Of a DNA stretch of 64,000 nt, positions 36,176 through 45,735 are shown piece by piece. Each line of letters begins with the position of its first letter. The first letter of the stretch is position 1. Source of the DNA: Pelobium manganitolerans. GTDB lineage: Bacteria > Bacteroidota > Bacteroidia > Sphingobacteriales > Sphingobacteriaceae. Under the pieces are notes generated by a model that worked only from the letters and a program-made list of their open reading frames with translations, searched no databases and was not told where the DNA came from. A program made the position numbers and the translations under genes. The stretch spans positions 124,001-188,000 of the forward strand of contig NZ_MBTA01000023.1 in assembly GCF_003609575.1 (NCBI RefSeq), given 5' to 3'.

Positions 36176-36997
36176 ATGAAGCAGTATTTAGATTTGATGA
36201 GGCACGTGCTGGAGAACGGCGCGCAAAAGCACGACAGAACCGGTACCGGAACCATTAGTGTGTTTGGCTACCAAATGCGGTTTAACCTTGCCGAAGGTTT
36301 TCCGATGGTGACCACAAAAAAGCTTCATCTAAAATCTATTATTCATGAACTGATTTGGTTTTTAAGTGGCGATACCAATATCAAATATCTCAAAGAAAAC
36401 GGGGTGCGTATTTGGGACGAGTGGGCTGATGAAAACGGAGACTTAGGTCCGGTTTACGGGTCGCAATGGCGCTCTTGGCCTACGCCAGACGGTAGAACCA
36501 TTGATCAAATCAGCAACATCATTCAGCAGTTAAAAAACAATCCGGATAGCCGCAGAATTATTGTTTCTGCATGGAATGTGGCCGAGATTGAAAACATGGC
36601 TTTGCCGCCTTGTCACAGCTTTTTTCAGTTTTATGTGGCTCCGCCGGATGCATCTAAAGGCGAAACTAAAGGAAAATTAAGTTGCCAGTTGTACCAACGC
36701 AGCGCTGATATTTTCTTGGGCGTACCTTTTAACATCGCGTCTTACGCTTTGCTAACTATGTTGGTGGCGCAAGTTTGTGATCTAATGCCTGGCGATTTTG
36801 TACATACTTTGGGCGATGCACATTTATACAATAACCATATAGAGCAGGCTAAATTGCAGTTAAGCCGTGAGCCTAAAGCGCTGCCACAAATGAAAATTAA
36901 TCCGGCAGTAAAAGATATCTTCGCTTTTAAGTATGAAGATTTTGAGCTGGTAGGTTACGAGGCACATCCGCATATTAAAGGCGCTGTTGCCGTTTAA
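36176..36997 (+). CDS. thyA: Thymidylate synthase
   Basis: 273 aa, about 9 residues longer than E. coli ThyA because of a short insertion ([12 protein letters not shown]) after the active site. It makes dTMP from dUMP with methylene-tetrahydrofolate. The catalytic Cys is residue 146 in LPPCHSF; the RRIIVSAWN phosphate-binding and [12 protein letters not shown] motifs are complete. Monocistronic; an unrelated MITE-like element lies just downstream. Confidence 0.98.
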   Translation: MKQYLDLMRHVLENGAQKHDRTGTGTISVFGYQMRFNLAEGFPMVTTKKLHLKSIIHELIWFLSGDTNIKYLKENGVRIWDEWADENGDLGPVYGSQWRSWPTPDGRTIDQISNIIQQLKNNPDSRRIIVSAWNVAEIENMALPPCHSFFQFYVAPPDASKGETKGKLSCQLYQRSADIFLGVPFNIASYALLTMLVAQVCDLMPGDFVHTLGDAHLYNNHIEQAKLQLSREPKALPQMKINPAVKDIFAFKYEDFELVGYEAHPHIKGAVAV

Positions 36998-37028
36998 ATG
37001 GAGGTTTAGATTTTACGATTTATATTAA

Positions 37029-37242
37029 GAGCCTGTTTAAAATTTATCTAATAATTTGTATATGCTTCTTTTCGGCTACAACTTTGTTGTGTTTTTTTGA
37101 GGTAGAAGCCTCGCTATCTCTGCAAAAACACGCCTTGTTTCGCTCAAAATGGCAATAAGCCTTCTTGAATGCCTTGAACAACAATAAGCAGCATGAAAAA
37201 ATAAGCGATAAAAATTTTTACAATATAAATTTAAACAGGCTC
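37029..37242. mobile_element. MITE-like element or IS remnant with 19-bp inverted ends and a TAA duplication
   Basis: The ends GAGCCTGTTTAAAATTTAT (37029-37047) and ATAAATTTAAACAGGCTC (right end, to 37242) are inverted copies differing by one A. TAA sits directly outside both ends (37026-37028 and 37243-37245), as expected for a 3-bp target duplication of the TNA type made by some IS5-family elements. The 214 bp contain no long open frame, so transposase would have to come in trans. Nothing else occupies this 300-bp spacer apart from a terminator. Confidence 0.7.
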
Positions 37243-37247
37243 TAAAC

Positions 37248-37285
37248 AAAAAAGCCGGAGCTGTAAAAACAGGTCCGGCTTTTTT
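37248..37285. terminator. Bidirectional terminator between thyA/MITE and the TonB receptor gene
   Basis: AAAAAAGCCGGA-g-CTGT pairs with ACAG-g-TCCGGCTTTTTT around AAAA. A and T runs on both sides make it suitable for the convergent receptor gene on the minus strand and for + strand transcripts. Confidence 0.85.
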
Positions 37286-37301
37286 GTTCTCGTACTAACT
37301 C

Positions 37302-39773
37302 TTAAAAACGGTAAGTCAAATCTGCCGAAAACACGCGTGGCGCTTGCGGGCTGATGGTTGACCAACCTTTGTAGTAATCTTTGTTAGTTAGGTTATCCAG
37401 CTTCAGTGTAAACCTAAAAGCTTTTACATCATAAAAAGCAGATGCGTTTAAAATGGTATAAGCTGGTAAGGTAAAGGTTCCGTTTGTGCGGTTAAAGATT
37501 TTGTTTTCGCTGGCGTAGTTTCCTCCAAAGCCTAATCCAAAGCCATCTAAAACAGCCGATGAAAAGCGGTAGCTTGCCCAAAAGTTAGCCAAGTGAGCCG
37601 GGCCGGCTTCCTCTGGTCTAAACCCAATAAAGCTAGGGTCGCCAGATAGCTGTTTGCCCTCATTATAGCTGTAGCCTGCAACAAAATTTAGCCCGTTAAT
37701 TGGGTTGGCAATTACGCTCATTTCAAATCCTTTACTGTACTGCTCGCCGTTTTGTACATAATAGCTGTTGTCTGGGTCAACTTCAATCAGTTGCGCCCGG
37801 TTATTCACTTTAATGTCGTAATAGCTTAAAGTAGCGGTAAATTTATCAGTAAGGAAACTCATTTTTGTTCCGAACTCAAACTGGCGAGCATGCTCGGGTT
37901 TTAAAGATTTTGAGCTGGCTACGCCATTTGTTTTAACTTCGCCGGGCGCAACGTTGGAAAAACCGTCCATAAAATTACCGAATAAGCTCAGTTTGTTTAG
38001 TATCGGTTGATAAACCACGCCAAATTTTGGTGATAAAGACACCTGGTGGTAGCTGTCGTCGCTAAACCTATCAACACGTAAACTGGCCATCGCAGAAAGT
38101 GCAGGTGTAAAAGTGATTACATCTGAGGCGTAAGCGCTGTAAACCTGCTGTTTAGTTTTGCCGTAGCCGGGACCCGGACTGTATGAGGCTAAAATGCCCG
38201 CATCTGCGCCTGCTTGGGTTAATACGCCGCTATCATCTGGGGTAGTGCTAACCGGAATATTGTAGAAATTATGCAGGGCAGGCACTACAGATTGGAAAAT
38301 AGCTGGATCAACCCCAAGGTTAACAAAGCCGTGGATGCCGTAGCCCATATCGTTGCGAACCTCATTTCTGTTGAAATAATCTAAACCTACTAAGAGTTTG
38401 TTTTTAACAGTTCCGAGGCTGAAATTGCTCAAAAAGTTCTGTTGGATATCTAATCCGATGGTTTCGTTGTTTTGTTTGGTGGTAGATCTTCTTAAAATAA
38501 TACCGCTTGGAATAGGAGTATTAAAAGGCGCACCTTCTACCGCTGATGTTACTTCGTACAAATAAGAATAATAACCTTCTGAGCGGGCAGAAGTTTTTGA
38601 AACTACGGTTTGTGAAGTCCATTGGCCGGATAGTTTATAATTCATTTGTCCTTGTAGGCTGTAGGTTGGCGTTTCCATATACAAATCATTGCTGGTGTAT
38701 GATCTTTCACGGTTGTAACCCAACTCGGCAATATTATGTACGCGCAACGGTGAACCACGGTCCACAAAAAGCATGGTTTGGTTGGTGCTTTTGCCTTGGA
38801 AAAACTCGGTATTGATGTCAAAGGAAAGCCTTTCGTTTACATCAAAACGTAAAGCCGGAGCCACAAATAAACTTCTTTTGAAACCCGCATCCTGGAAACT
38901 TGCCTGACTGTTATAAGCAGTATTAATGCGGAAAGCCGCGTTGTTATCGCTACCCAAAGTGGTGTTCACATCTGCGGTAACGCGGTTTAGGCCGTAGGTT
39001 GCAGTGGTGTAAGAAATGCTTCCGCCAAAACCGTAAAATGGACGCTTGGTGTTGATGTTAATTAAACCTCCGTAAGAGATTAAGCTGCTGCCATACAAAG
39101 TGCCAGATGGTCCTTTAACAACCTCAATGCTTTCTACGTTAGCAATATCCGGCGAGCCGTTAGTTAAAGCAGGCACGCCGTTAACTAAAGTGGGCTGCAC
39201 CGCAAATCCGCGCAACGAAAAATATCCGGCACCATCACCGCCACGGCCTGTAGATTCCCAAAGTTTATCAATACCGGGTGCATTTTTTAAAGCATCATCA
39301 AAATTGGTCACTACTTGTTCTTTCAGCAAAACACCAGAGATGGAATTGTAAACCTGCGGGTTTTCCAAATCTTTCAGGGGCATTTTAGATACCGTACTGC
39401 TCATTTCTCGGCCATATTTATTGGCTTTATTTCCGGTAACGGTAACCTCATTTAGGTTGTTAGCGTTGGAAACCGCCAGCTGAATATCATTTAAGAAAGT
39501 GGTTTGGTTAGCATCTATTTTTACGCTGATGTTTTTCGTGCTGTAACCGATGATGGAAACTCTTAAGCTGTAGGTGCCGCTCGGCAGATCCTTAATTTCA
39601 AAAGAACCATCTTGCGCTGTAACCGCGCCTTTTTTAAGCTCCGGAATGCGTACGCTAGCATTGTTTAAAGGCTCATTTTGTAGCGATATCACCCTGCCCG
39701 AAAGATTTCCTGATTGGGCAAATGCAACTAAGCTCGTACAAAATAGTAGAAGTAATAGATATAGTTTTCTCAT
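37302..39773 (-). CDS. TonB-dependent siderophore-type receptor with N-terminal carboxypeptidase-regulatory domain
   Basis: 823 aa with a signal peptide (SLVAFAQ near residue 20). Residues ~22-110 are a CarboxypepD_reg-like beta domain typical of Bacteroidota receptors; the plug domain (about 130-240) has SLRGF and VKGPSGTLYGS, and the rest is a 22-stranded barrel ending in SADLTYRF with a terminal aromatic. The SLRGFAVQPTLVNG plug pattern is typical of ferric-siderophore receptors. It imports a ferric complex using TonB energy; the exact ligand is unknown. Separate from the next receptor by 153 bp. Confidence 0.88.
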   Translation of the reverse strand: MRKLYLLLLLFCTSLVAFAQSGNLSGRVISLQNEPLNNASVRIPELKKGAVTAQDGSFEIKDLPSGTYSLRVSIIGYSTKNISVKIDANQTTFLNDIQLAVSNANNLNEVTVTGNKANKYGREMSSTVSKMPLKDLENPQVYNSISGVLLKEQVVTNFDDALKNAPGIDKLWESTGRGGDGAGYFSLRGFAVQPTLVNGVPALTNGSPDIANVESIEVVKGPSGTLYGSSLISYGGLININTKRPFYGFGGSISYTTATYGLNRVTADVNTTLGSDNNAAFRINTAYNSQASFQDAGFKRSLFVAPALRFDVNERLSFDINTEFFQGKSTNQTMLFVDRGSPLRVHNIAELGYNRERSYTSNDLYMETPTYSLQGQMNYKLSGQWTSQTVVSKTSARSEGYYSYLYEVTSAVEGAPFNTPIPSGIILRRSTTKQNNETIGLDIQQNFLSNFSLGTVKNKLLVGLDYFNRNEVRNDMGYGIHGFVNLGVDPAIFQSVVPALHNFYNIPVSTTPDDSGVLTQAGADAGILASYSPGPGYGKTKQQVYSAYASDVITFTPALSAMASLRVDRFSDDSYHQVSLSPKFGVVYQPILNKLSLFGNFMDGFSNVAPGEVKTNGVASSKSLKPEHARQFEFGTKMSFLTDKFTATLSYYDIKVNNRAQLIEVDPDNSYYVQNGEQYSKGFEMSVIANPINGLNFVAGYSYNEGKQLSGDPSFIGFRPEEAGPAHLANFWASYRFSSAVLDGFGLGFGGNYASENKIFNRTNGTFTLPAYTILNASAFYDVKAFRFTLKLDNLTNKDYYKGWSTISPQAPRVFSADLTYRF

Positions 39774-39926
39774 TTGTGTTGTGATTAAATAGGGTGAAAT
39801 GTTAAAGCGTAAAGATTACCTGATTCCATCTATTTTTAATTAGATTGATTTTAAATTGATGCAAACATACGTTACGGCATTTTAATTTGCAACAAGTTTT
39901 TTACCGATAATTTTAATGACGTATAA

Positions 39927-42215
39927 CTAAAATAAGCGGTAACGCAAACCTAAAAAACCTCTAATTCCCTGGTTAGGCGCGTAAACATAATTTGGGTCAA
40001 ACGTTAATCCATAAGGGTTTTCTGGCGTTGCCATGGCTTGGCCGTTGGCGTCAAATTGTACGTTTTTGTCAAACGGGTCGTATGCGCGAGAAATGATAAA
40101 TGGCGTTCCTTTGTTCGGTGTCCAGTTTAATAAGTTTTTAACGCCGCCGTAAATCTCCATTTTTTGCCCTAAGCTTTTGGTAAGTTGTATGTTTTGGATG
40201 CTCCACCAAGGCGAATACTCACTGCGCGGATCGGTTTTACTCAACAAGGGCAAACGCATAGGACTATATACGCTCCCGGTATAATCAAGCGTTAAACCTA
40301 TTGGCTTAAGGGTGTAACTTATATTCCACGTTCCGGTGAATTTTTCGGCAAATAATTGGCGGGTTTTTACGCCTCCTTCTTTATCATAAACATCCATAGC
40401 GGTAGCGCCAGCCAATATTTTTAGACCGTTTTGAAATGCCACATCCACATTTAGTGATAAACCTTTTGAAATGGCGTATCCCGAGAGGTTGTCGTAAATG
40501 ATTTTATTCGGGTCCGTTTCGTAATCGGCAATAATTTTATTGCTGAAATGCGTGTAAAATGCAGTGGCATCTAAACCGACGAATGTAGTCCCGGCGACAA
40601 TTTTCTTTACAAAGTTTAAGTTTCCGTTCCAAGATGTTTCTGGGTCTAAATTGTTTGCAAAAACCACCTCTCTTGCGCCTGTAAGCGCCGCATGGTCTTC
40701 GGTAAATACGTTAGCTACCCGGTAGCCGTTTCCAAAACTTAAGCGTATGATGTTGTTTTTATCGTTAGAGTTCCATTTGTAATTTACCCGTGGCGTTAAA
40801 ATGCTTCCGTGGATCGAGTTATAATCGTACCTAAGACCTAGAAGCAATTTGTTGTTGCCGTTCATGGTTATTTCGTCCTGCATAAAAACACCCGGTAAAT
40901 GCGTGTGAGTGGGTTCGTTATGTAAGCCGTTTGCACTCGTGGTAGCGTAAGTATTATCATCATAATAGGTGTAGCGATAGGTAAGACCGGTCAACAAATC
41001 GTGTCTGCCCATCGTTTTAAACCAGTTTAACTGTCCATAACCTACGTATTGGTCGGCTAAATACCATGTATTGCCGTAAGCCGAATTTTGCTTGTGCCCG
41101 TTGGCGCTGAACTGGAAAAGCACACGCTCTTTCATAGGCAATTGGTAGGTGCCAAAGGTTTCCCATCGGCTAGTATAAATACTCTCGCCATATACCTCGC
41201 CGCCGCCGCGATATTTTGGAGACCAGTTCATTTCGCCACCCCAGCGGTCTTCGTAAACGTAGCGAGCAGCCATAGAAAACTCCCTATTCCCTGACCTATC
41301 TATACTCCATTTACTAAAAACTGAAACGCGGTTTTGCAAGGTGACATCCGTAAAGTTATCGCCGTTTTTGTCTAGCGGATTTTGGTAATTAAAATAATTG
41401 ACACCCAGCAAGGTGCTGGCTTTTTTGCCTACGCCAAAACGCGCCCCTAAGTCGGTGTTTACCTCGCCCCAGCCGGTTACAAAAGCATCGGCAGAGAGGC
41501 GTGGCGTGTTGCCCGGGCGTTTGGTAATCACGTTGATGAGCCCCCCAACAGCCTCACTTCCGTATAGGGTAGAGGCAGGACCTTTCACAATTTCTACCCT
41601 ATCAATTAAAGATTGCGGTATCCCGCTTAAACCATAAACAGTGGATAAACCGCTAACAATCGGCATCCCGTCTATCAAAATCATGGTATAAGGGCCTTCC
41701 AAACCATTGATATGGATATCGCCAGTGTTGCAAATGTTGCAGTTTAGCTGTGGTTTTACGCCGTTAATATTCTGTAGCGCATCAAAAATGGACGGAGTAG
41801 GGTTGGCTTTAAAAAATTTGGAAGTGTAGACCTCTACTGGCACCGGGCTTCCTGTTTTTGAAACCTCCTTTAATGTTCCAGAAACCACTACTTCGTTTAA
41901 ACCGGTGTTATGGTTTGGAGTAAGCATGATGTTTTTTTGTACGTCGGTACTGTCTATATCTATTTCAGCACGATATTTTCCGTAACCCACAACACCGGCC
42001 TCCAAAGACCATTTTCCTTTTGGGATATTATTTAAAATAAACCCGCCTTCGCTATCGCTAAGTGTAAAAAGTCCCAGTTTTGGGATAGATACGCTTGCCG
42101 CCGTCAGGGGTTCGCCCTTTTCGTCCTTCACTGTTCCGCTAATTTTATATTGTCCGAAAGCGGAAAGTACAGTAGGGAGTAAAATTGTAAAAGTTAAGAT
42201 AATACTAATTTTCAT
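39927..42215 (-). CDS. TonB-dependent receptor with a Cys-x2-Cys motif in the plug
   Basis: 762 aa with a signal peptide (VLSAFGQ near residue 22), a CarboxypepD_reg domain (about 23-110), a plug and a C-terminal barrel ending GLRYRLF. The plug begins with NCNICNTGDIHINGLEGP, so a Cys-Asn-Ile-Cys pair lies close to the conserved DIHINGLEG motif; then VEIVKGPASTLYGSEAVGG. The receptor group resembles FepA/BtuB/colicin-type. The Cys pair could bind or sense a metal such as copper (inference), fitting a location near cbb3 oxidase assembly genes. 90 bp upstream lies a divergent thioredoxin-like gene. Confidence 0.85.
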   Translation of the reverse strand: MKISIILTFTILLPTVLSAFGQYKISGTVKDEKGEPLTAASVSIPKLGLFTLSDSEGGFILNNIPKGKWSLEAGVVGYGKYRAEIDIDSTDVQKNIMLTPNHNTGLNEVVVSGTLKEVSKTGSPVPVEVYTSKFFKANPTPSIFDALQNINGVKPQLNCNICNTGDIHINGLEGPYTMILIDGMPIVSGLSTVYGLSGIPQSLIDRVEIVKGPASTLYGSEAVGGLINVITKRPGNTPRLSADAFVTGWGEVNTDLGARFGVGKKASTLLGVNYFNYQNPLDKNGDNFTDVTLQNRVSVFSKWSIDRSGNREFSMAARYVYEDRWGGEMNWSPKYRGGGEVYGESIYTSRWETFGTYQLPMKERVLFQFSANGHKQNSAYGNTWYLADQYVGYGQLNWFKTMGRHDLLTGLTYRYTYYDDNTYATTSANGLHNEPTHTHLPGVFMQDEITMNGNNKLLLGLRYDYNSIHGSILTPRVNYKWNSNDKNNIIRLSFGNGYRVANVFTEDHAALTGAREVVFANNLDPETSWNGNLNFVKKIVAGTTFVGLDATAFYTHFSNKIIADYETDPNKIIYDNLSGYAISKGLSLNVDVAFQNGLKILAGATAMDVYDKEGGVKTRQLFAEKFTGTWNISYTLKPIGLTLDYTGSVYSPMRLPLLSKTDPRSEYSPWWSIQNIQLTKSLGQKMEIYGGVKNLLNWTPNKGTPFIISRAYDPFDKNVQFDANGQAMATPENPYGLTFDPNYVYAPNQGIRGFLGLRYRLF

Positions 42216-42326
42216 TTTTTAATTCTCTAATTAATATTTTAAAAATAGTAACTTATAAAGTTAGGCTAAGCTAACAAAATTATTTTGATTGATTTTTTGT
42301 AGCTTGTGCGTGTTTTTAAAATAATA

Positions 42327-42914
42327 ATGGAGGAAAAGAAACGCACTTTATTGAATTGGTTGAAACGTAATATTTTAACCTTGCTGATGCTGGGCTTAAT
42401 TGCATTGATGTTGTTGAATCCTAACGTAAAACCGTGGATTTTACAGCAGGCGATGCGGACCGGTTTGTTTAATGCAAAAATTGGAACTGCCGAAAATTCC
42501 GAAGAGGTAAATTTTGCTTTCCGCGATATGGATGGGGAGATTAGGCATACGCGTGATTTAAGTGGGAAAGTGGTTTTTATCAACTTTTGGGCTTCTTGGT
42601 GCCCGCCTTGCCGTGCAGAATTTCCTTCTATCGAGAATCTTTATTCAAAATATAGAAACCATCCAAAGGTGTTTTTTCTGACCATAAGCGAGGATGAAAG
42701 GCTGCAAACCGCTCAGAAATTTATGGAAAAAAACGAGTATCAAGTTCCGTTTTATGCGCTTGCTTCTGCCGTGCCGGATAAAGTTTACAAAGGAAGCCTT
42801 CCTACAACCTTGGTGCTAGATAAAGAAGGGAAAATGCGTTACCATCACGAGGGTTTGGCCAAATATGATTCGGATAGCTTTATGAAACAGCTGGAAGATT
42901 TGATTGCGGAGTGA
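42327..42914 (+). CDS. Membrane-anchored TlpA-like thioredoxin
   Basis: 195 aa from the ATG at 42327 (MEEKKRTLLNWLKR); a GTG at 42306 is possible but less likely. One N-terminal transmembrane helix (residues ~16-32) followed by a periplasmic thioredoxin fold with WCPPC (about residue 96), as in TlpA/ResA reductants. It reduces disulfides for cytochrome or copper-site assembly (family knowledge); neighbours (cbb3 operon, TonB receptor with a Cys pair) support this. The hydrophobic anchor keeps it on the outer side of the inner membrane. Confidence 0.88.
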   Translation: MEEKKRTLLNWLKRNILTLLMLGLIALMLLNPNVKPWILQQAMRTGLFNAKIGTAENSEEVNFAFRDMDGEIRHTRDLSGKVVFINFWASWCPPCRAEFPSIENLYSKYRNHPKVFFLTISEDERLQTAQKFMEKNEYQVPFYALASAVPDKVYKGSLPTTLVLDKEGKMRYHHEGLAKYDSDSFMKQLEDLIAE

Positions 42915-43020
42915 GAGTTTAGTATTTAGTATTGGGTATTGAGTGGTAAATAGTGAATGGTGAGTATTGGGTATTGAGTAATGAGAAGGATAGTCAGTCG
43001 GACAAACTAACACCTAACCC
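42911..43020. repeat. Word-repeat spacer (AGTATTGGGTATTGAGT)
   Basis: The words TAGTATTGGGTATTGAGT and GAGTATTGGGTATTGAGTAATGAG alternate between 42919 and 42981, then CAAACTAACACCTAACC, words that recur at 45660-45735. It spans the gap between two convergent genes and is not coding. No terminator hairpin was found here. Confidence 0.55.
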
Positions 43021-43028
43021 AGGGCTAA

Positions 43029-43718
43029 CTACCTACAAATCACAGCTTCGCTAGTGTTGATTTTTGGGCTTAAGTAAGGGATATCTAAATTTAAACCGCG
43101 GAACAAAAACCACAAGCCTAAACAAAGAGTTACATAAGGTAAAAATCTGGTGATTTTTTGTCTGAATACCGGTTTTGCAAAGTTTGCGCCCAGCATCGCG
43201 AAAAGCATTAATGGAATAGTGCCCAAACCAAAAACAAACATAAAAAGTGCCGATTGCACAGCACTGCTGGTACTTACCGCCGTTGCCAAACCCAAGTAAA
43301 CAAAACCGCAGGGTAAAATACCGTTTAGCAATCCTAAATAAAAATGTCCGGAGCGTTGTTGTATGGCTTTTCCGATGAGCTTGTTTACTGCAGAGGTGAT
43401 TTTATTTGGACGGTATTGCTGTGCGCTGCGCCGATTAATGATTTGCGGTAGCACAGCTATAATAATTAAGATGCCACTAATAATACTAACGCCTTGTTGC
43501 AAACCGGCAAGCCAAAGTTGTTTGCCTAGCAAACCAACAAGCAAGCCTAAACTAGCATAGGAGACCGCACGCCCAATATTATACGACAGTTTTTTAAGAA
43601 GCGTAATCCACTTAGCTTCTTGTTGTTGAGGAAGGGCGAAAGCCAAAGGGCCACACATACCTACACAATGCAAGCTGCCAAAAAGGCCAATTACAAAGGC
43701 AAGTTGAAGGTGGCTCAT
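43029..43718 (-). CDS. Sulfite exporter TauE/SafE-like membrane protein of the cbb3 cluster
   Basis: 229 aa with about six to seven hydrophobic helices. The start is the ATG at 43718 (MSHLQLAFVIGLFGSLHCVGMCGPLAF), which overlaps the ccoH stop by 4 bp (ATGA); the longer frame to 43787 runs over ccoH and is rejected. The motif HCVGMCGP near the N-terminus, with His and two Cys, is typical of the DsbD_2-like members found beside cbb3 oxidase assembly genes, where a role in copper or redox handling is suspected. Last gene of the cbb3 operon. Confidence 0.8.
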   Translation of the reverse strand: MSHLQLAFVIGLFGSLHCVGMCGPLAFALPQQQEAKWITLLKKLSYNIGRAVSYASLGLLVGLLGKQLWLAGLQQGVSIISGILIIIAVLPQIINRRSAQQYRPNKITSAVNKLIGKAIQQRSGHFYLGLLNGILPCGFVYLGLATAVSTSSAVQSALFMFVFGLGTIPLMLFAMLGANFAKPVFRQKITRFLPYVTLCLGLWFLFRGLNLDIPYLSPKINTSEAVICR

Positions 43719-44128
43719 TGCATAAACATATTGCTTTGGTACAAATATTTTTTGCCGTCGGCCGTCCAGTGGATGATGATGCGCCATTCGCCTTTTTCAA
43801 AAGCCGATTTTGGTAAACGCACTTCACGCTCGTTAAAGCTGTAAAGCTGGTCCTTTTTCCGATCCGACGGGCGTTTGAAGTTTACCGTTCCGCTGTCCAC
43901 TTTAGCAAAATCAATTTGTACAAAATTGTCGTCTTGCCGTAGGCTAGGGGCGGCTTTATCTTTAATTACCTGTTGCATTTGCTGGTAATCTACATCATAA
44001 GCCAAGCCTTTTTCGTAATAGTCTTTGTCAAAACTGTCTTCGGCGGTTCTAAACATTTGCACCACCAACAAGGTGATAAATATCATAAAAGCGGCTAAAC
44101 CCAGTACTAAACCTTTTCCCCAATTCAT
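43715..44128 (-). CDS. ccoH: CcoH/FixH-family cbb3 oxidase assembly protein
   Basis: 137 aa with one N-terminal transmembrane helix (MNWGKGLVLGLAAFMIFITLLVV) and a short periplasmic beta domain, the FixH architecture. It takes part in the assembly or stability of cbb3 oxidase. 6 bp downstream of ccoG and overlapping the TauE-like gene by 4 bp, so translation is coupled. Confidence 0.85.
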   Translation of the reverse strand: MNWGKGLVLGLAAFMIFITLLVVQMFRTAEDSFDKDYYEKGLAYDVDYQQMQQVIKDKAAPSLRQDDNFVQIDFAKVDSGTVNFKRPSDRKKDQLYSFNEREVRLPKSAFEKGEWRIIIHWTADGKKYLYQSNMFMQ

Positions 44129-44134
44129 GTATTT

Positions 44135-45523
44135 TTAATTAACAGGTCCCAAAAAGTTGGTTTCAATACGGTCAATCACTTCGCCGTTTTGCACCACCTC
44201 AATATTAACAGAAGTTTTGGTTTTATTAATGTCAGTTTGTGGGACCAGTAAAAAGAAAGTTGCTTTTGAGGTGCTTTCTGGCGCTAAACTATCCACCTTT
44301 TGCACCCATTGGATTTTGTGATTTTTATTTTCTGGCACAAAATCAATTTTTGTAGGTTTTGATGTTTTGTTTACCAGTTCGGCGGTGTACAAATTGCTGA
44401 TGAAGTTGTTTGGTTGCTCTTGGTACATAGAGCCCGCCGCGCGCAATACGTTTACATCAATATCTTTTTTGGTGAGGATGAAAAATGTGGAAACGCCAAT
44501 CATCAATAAAATGATTACCCCATAAGCTTTCATCCGCAAGGTTAATCGTGGCGAACGCTCATTGTTTTTGATCATCTCCTCGGAGTAGTAACCAATTAAA
44601 TTACGCGGACGGTTAACTTTGTCCATCACTTGGTTACAAGCATCAATACAAGCCGTGCAGTTTACGCACTCCAGTTGCGTCCCTTCGCGGATATCAATCC
44701 CGGTAGGGCACACGGCTACGCAAAGGTTACAATCTACACAATCACCTAGTTGTGGAGGGTTAGGGTCGTTCTTTTTAATTCGTCCGCGCGGTTCGCCGCG
44801 TAAATAATGGTAAGCAACAACCAGCGAGTTTTGATCTAATAAAACGCCTTGCAATCGTCCGTATGGGCAGGCCACAATACAAACCAGTTCTCTAAAATGC
44901 GCAAAAACGTAGTAAAACGCAGCGGTAAATAGCCAAATGCTTATGAAACCAGATACGTGTTGGCTCACCGGTTCTTTAATAATTTGCCATAATTCGGCAG
45001 AGCCGATGACGTATGCCAGAAAAGTGTTGGCAATAAAAAAAGAGATTGCAACGTAGATAAGGTGTTTGCTGGTTTTTTTGATGATTTTATCCTTTGTCCA
45101 AGGGCTGTTATCCAGCTTTTTGCGCGCAGCGGGTTCTCCTTCTATCCATACCTCAATACGACGGAAAACCATTTCCAAGAAAATCGTCTGCGGACAAATC
45201 CAGCCGCAAAAAATACGTCCGAAAGCGCTGGTAAACAATACAATGCCTACCAGTGCTGTCAATGAGATTAAAACAATAATGAAAAAATCTTGTGGCCAAA
45301 AAACCTGCCCAAAGAGGATGAACTTACGTTCGATGATGTTGAACAGCAAAAGCTGGTGTCCGTTTATCCTGATGTATGGCGCAGCAAACAAAAAAACCAA
45401 TAAAAAGTAAGCCACATAGCTTCTGTATTTATACCATTGGTCAATTCTTATTAAGGGGTAAAGCCACCTGCGCTTTCCGTTTTGATCTGTTGTTTGATGA
45501 TAATAATTAACTTCTTCTGCCAT
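44135..45523 (-). CDS. ccoG: CcoG/FixG-type membrane ferredoxin, cbb3 oxidase accessory protein
   Basis: 462 aa. Several transmembrane helices, including RIDQWYKYRSYVAYFLLVFLF and the FxxGWICPQTIFLE segment with Cys; a ferredoxin domain (about residues 250-310) with two clusters, CVDCNLCVAVCPTG and CVNCTACIDACNQV; a further hydrophobic helix and a C-terminal immunoglobulin-like domain. CcoG helps reduce and load copper or otherwise assemble cbb3 oxidase. A 200-bp spacer with repeats separates it from ccoP. Confidence 0.95.
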   Translation of the reverse strand: MAEEVNYYHQTTDQNGKRRWLYPLIRIDQWYKYRSYVAYFLLVFLFAAPYIRINGHQLLLFNIIERKFILFGQVFWPQDFFIIVLISLTALVGIVLFTSAFGRIFCGWICPQTIFLEMVFRRIEVWIEGEPAARKKLDNSPWTKDKIIKKTSKHLIYVAISFFIANTFLAYVIGSAELWQIIKEPVSQHVSGFISIWLFTAAFYYVFAHFRELVCIVACPYGRLQGVLLDQNSLVVAYHYLRGEPRGRIKKNDPNPPQLGDCVDCNLCVAVCPTGIDIREGTQLECVNCTACIDACNQVMDKVNRPRNLIGYYSEEMIKNNERSPRLTLRMKAYGVIILLMIGVSTFFILTKKDIDVNVLRAAGSMYQEQPNNFISNLYTAELVNKTSKPTKIDFVPENKNHKIQWVQKVDSLAPESTSKATFFLLVPQTDINKTKTSVNIEVVQNGEVIDRIETNFLGPVN

Positions 45524-45535
45524 CTTCTTCCTTCT

Positions 45536-45567
45536 AGTATAGAGTATAGAGTATAGAGTATTGAGTG
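45536..45567. repeat. 7-nt tandem repeat (AGTATAG x 4.5)
   Basis: Four consecutive 7-nt units at 45536-45563 (the fourth is AGTATTG), plus AGTG. Located between ccoG and ccoP. The same words (TATTGAGTATAGAG) occur between iscU and iscA at 16404-16440 and in the spacer at 42911-43020. Confidence 0.75.
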
Positions 45568-45659
45568 CTGGTAGTGCGGAACTCCGCCTGCTTAACCCTC
45601 ACACCGAATTACCAAACCAACTAAAACCTGCCAATCTAATTACTCCTCTAAAACACTTT

Positions 45660-45735
45660 AAACCTAACATTTACGCAACTAATCACCTAACCAACTAACA
45701 CCTAGCCAACTAACCACCTAACCAACTAATCTACT
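45660..45735. repeat. Degenerate tandem repeat (ACCTAACCAACTAAC)
   Basis: A 14-16 nt unit recurs three times: ACCTAACCAACTAAC, ACCTAGCCAACTAAC and ACCTAACCAACTAAT. The last copy touches the 3' end of ccoP. Part of the intergenic word-repeat family. Confidence 0.6.

Noticed and set aside
37029-37242. A small RNA gene in the thyA-receptor spacer
   Set aside because: The inverted ends with TAA duplication explain the structure better as a MITE-like element; no promoter was recognised inside it.
45524-45730. Possible CRISPR-like repeats between ccoG and ccoP
   Set aside because: Units are 7 and ~15 nt, tandem and without unique spacers; no cas genes nearby.
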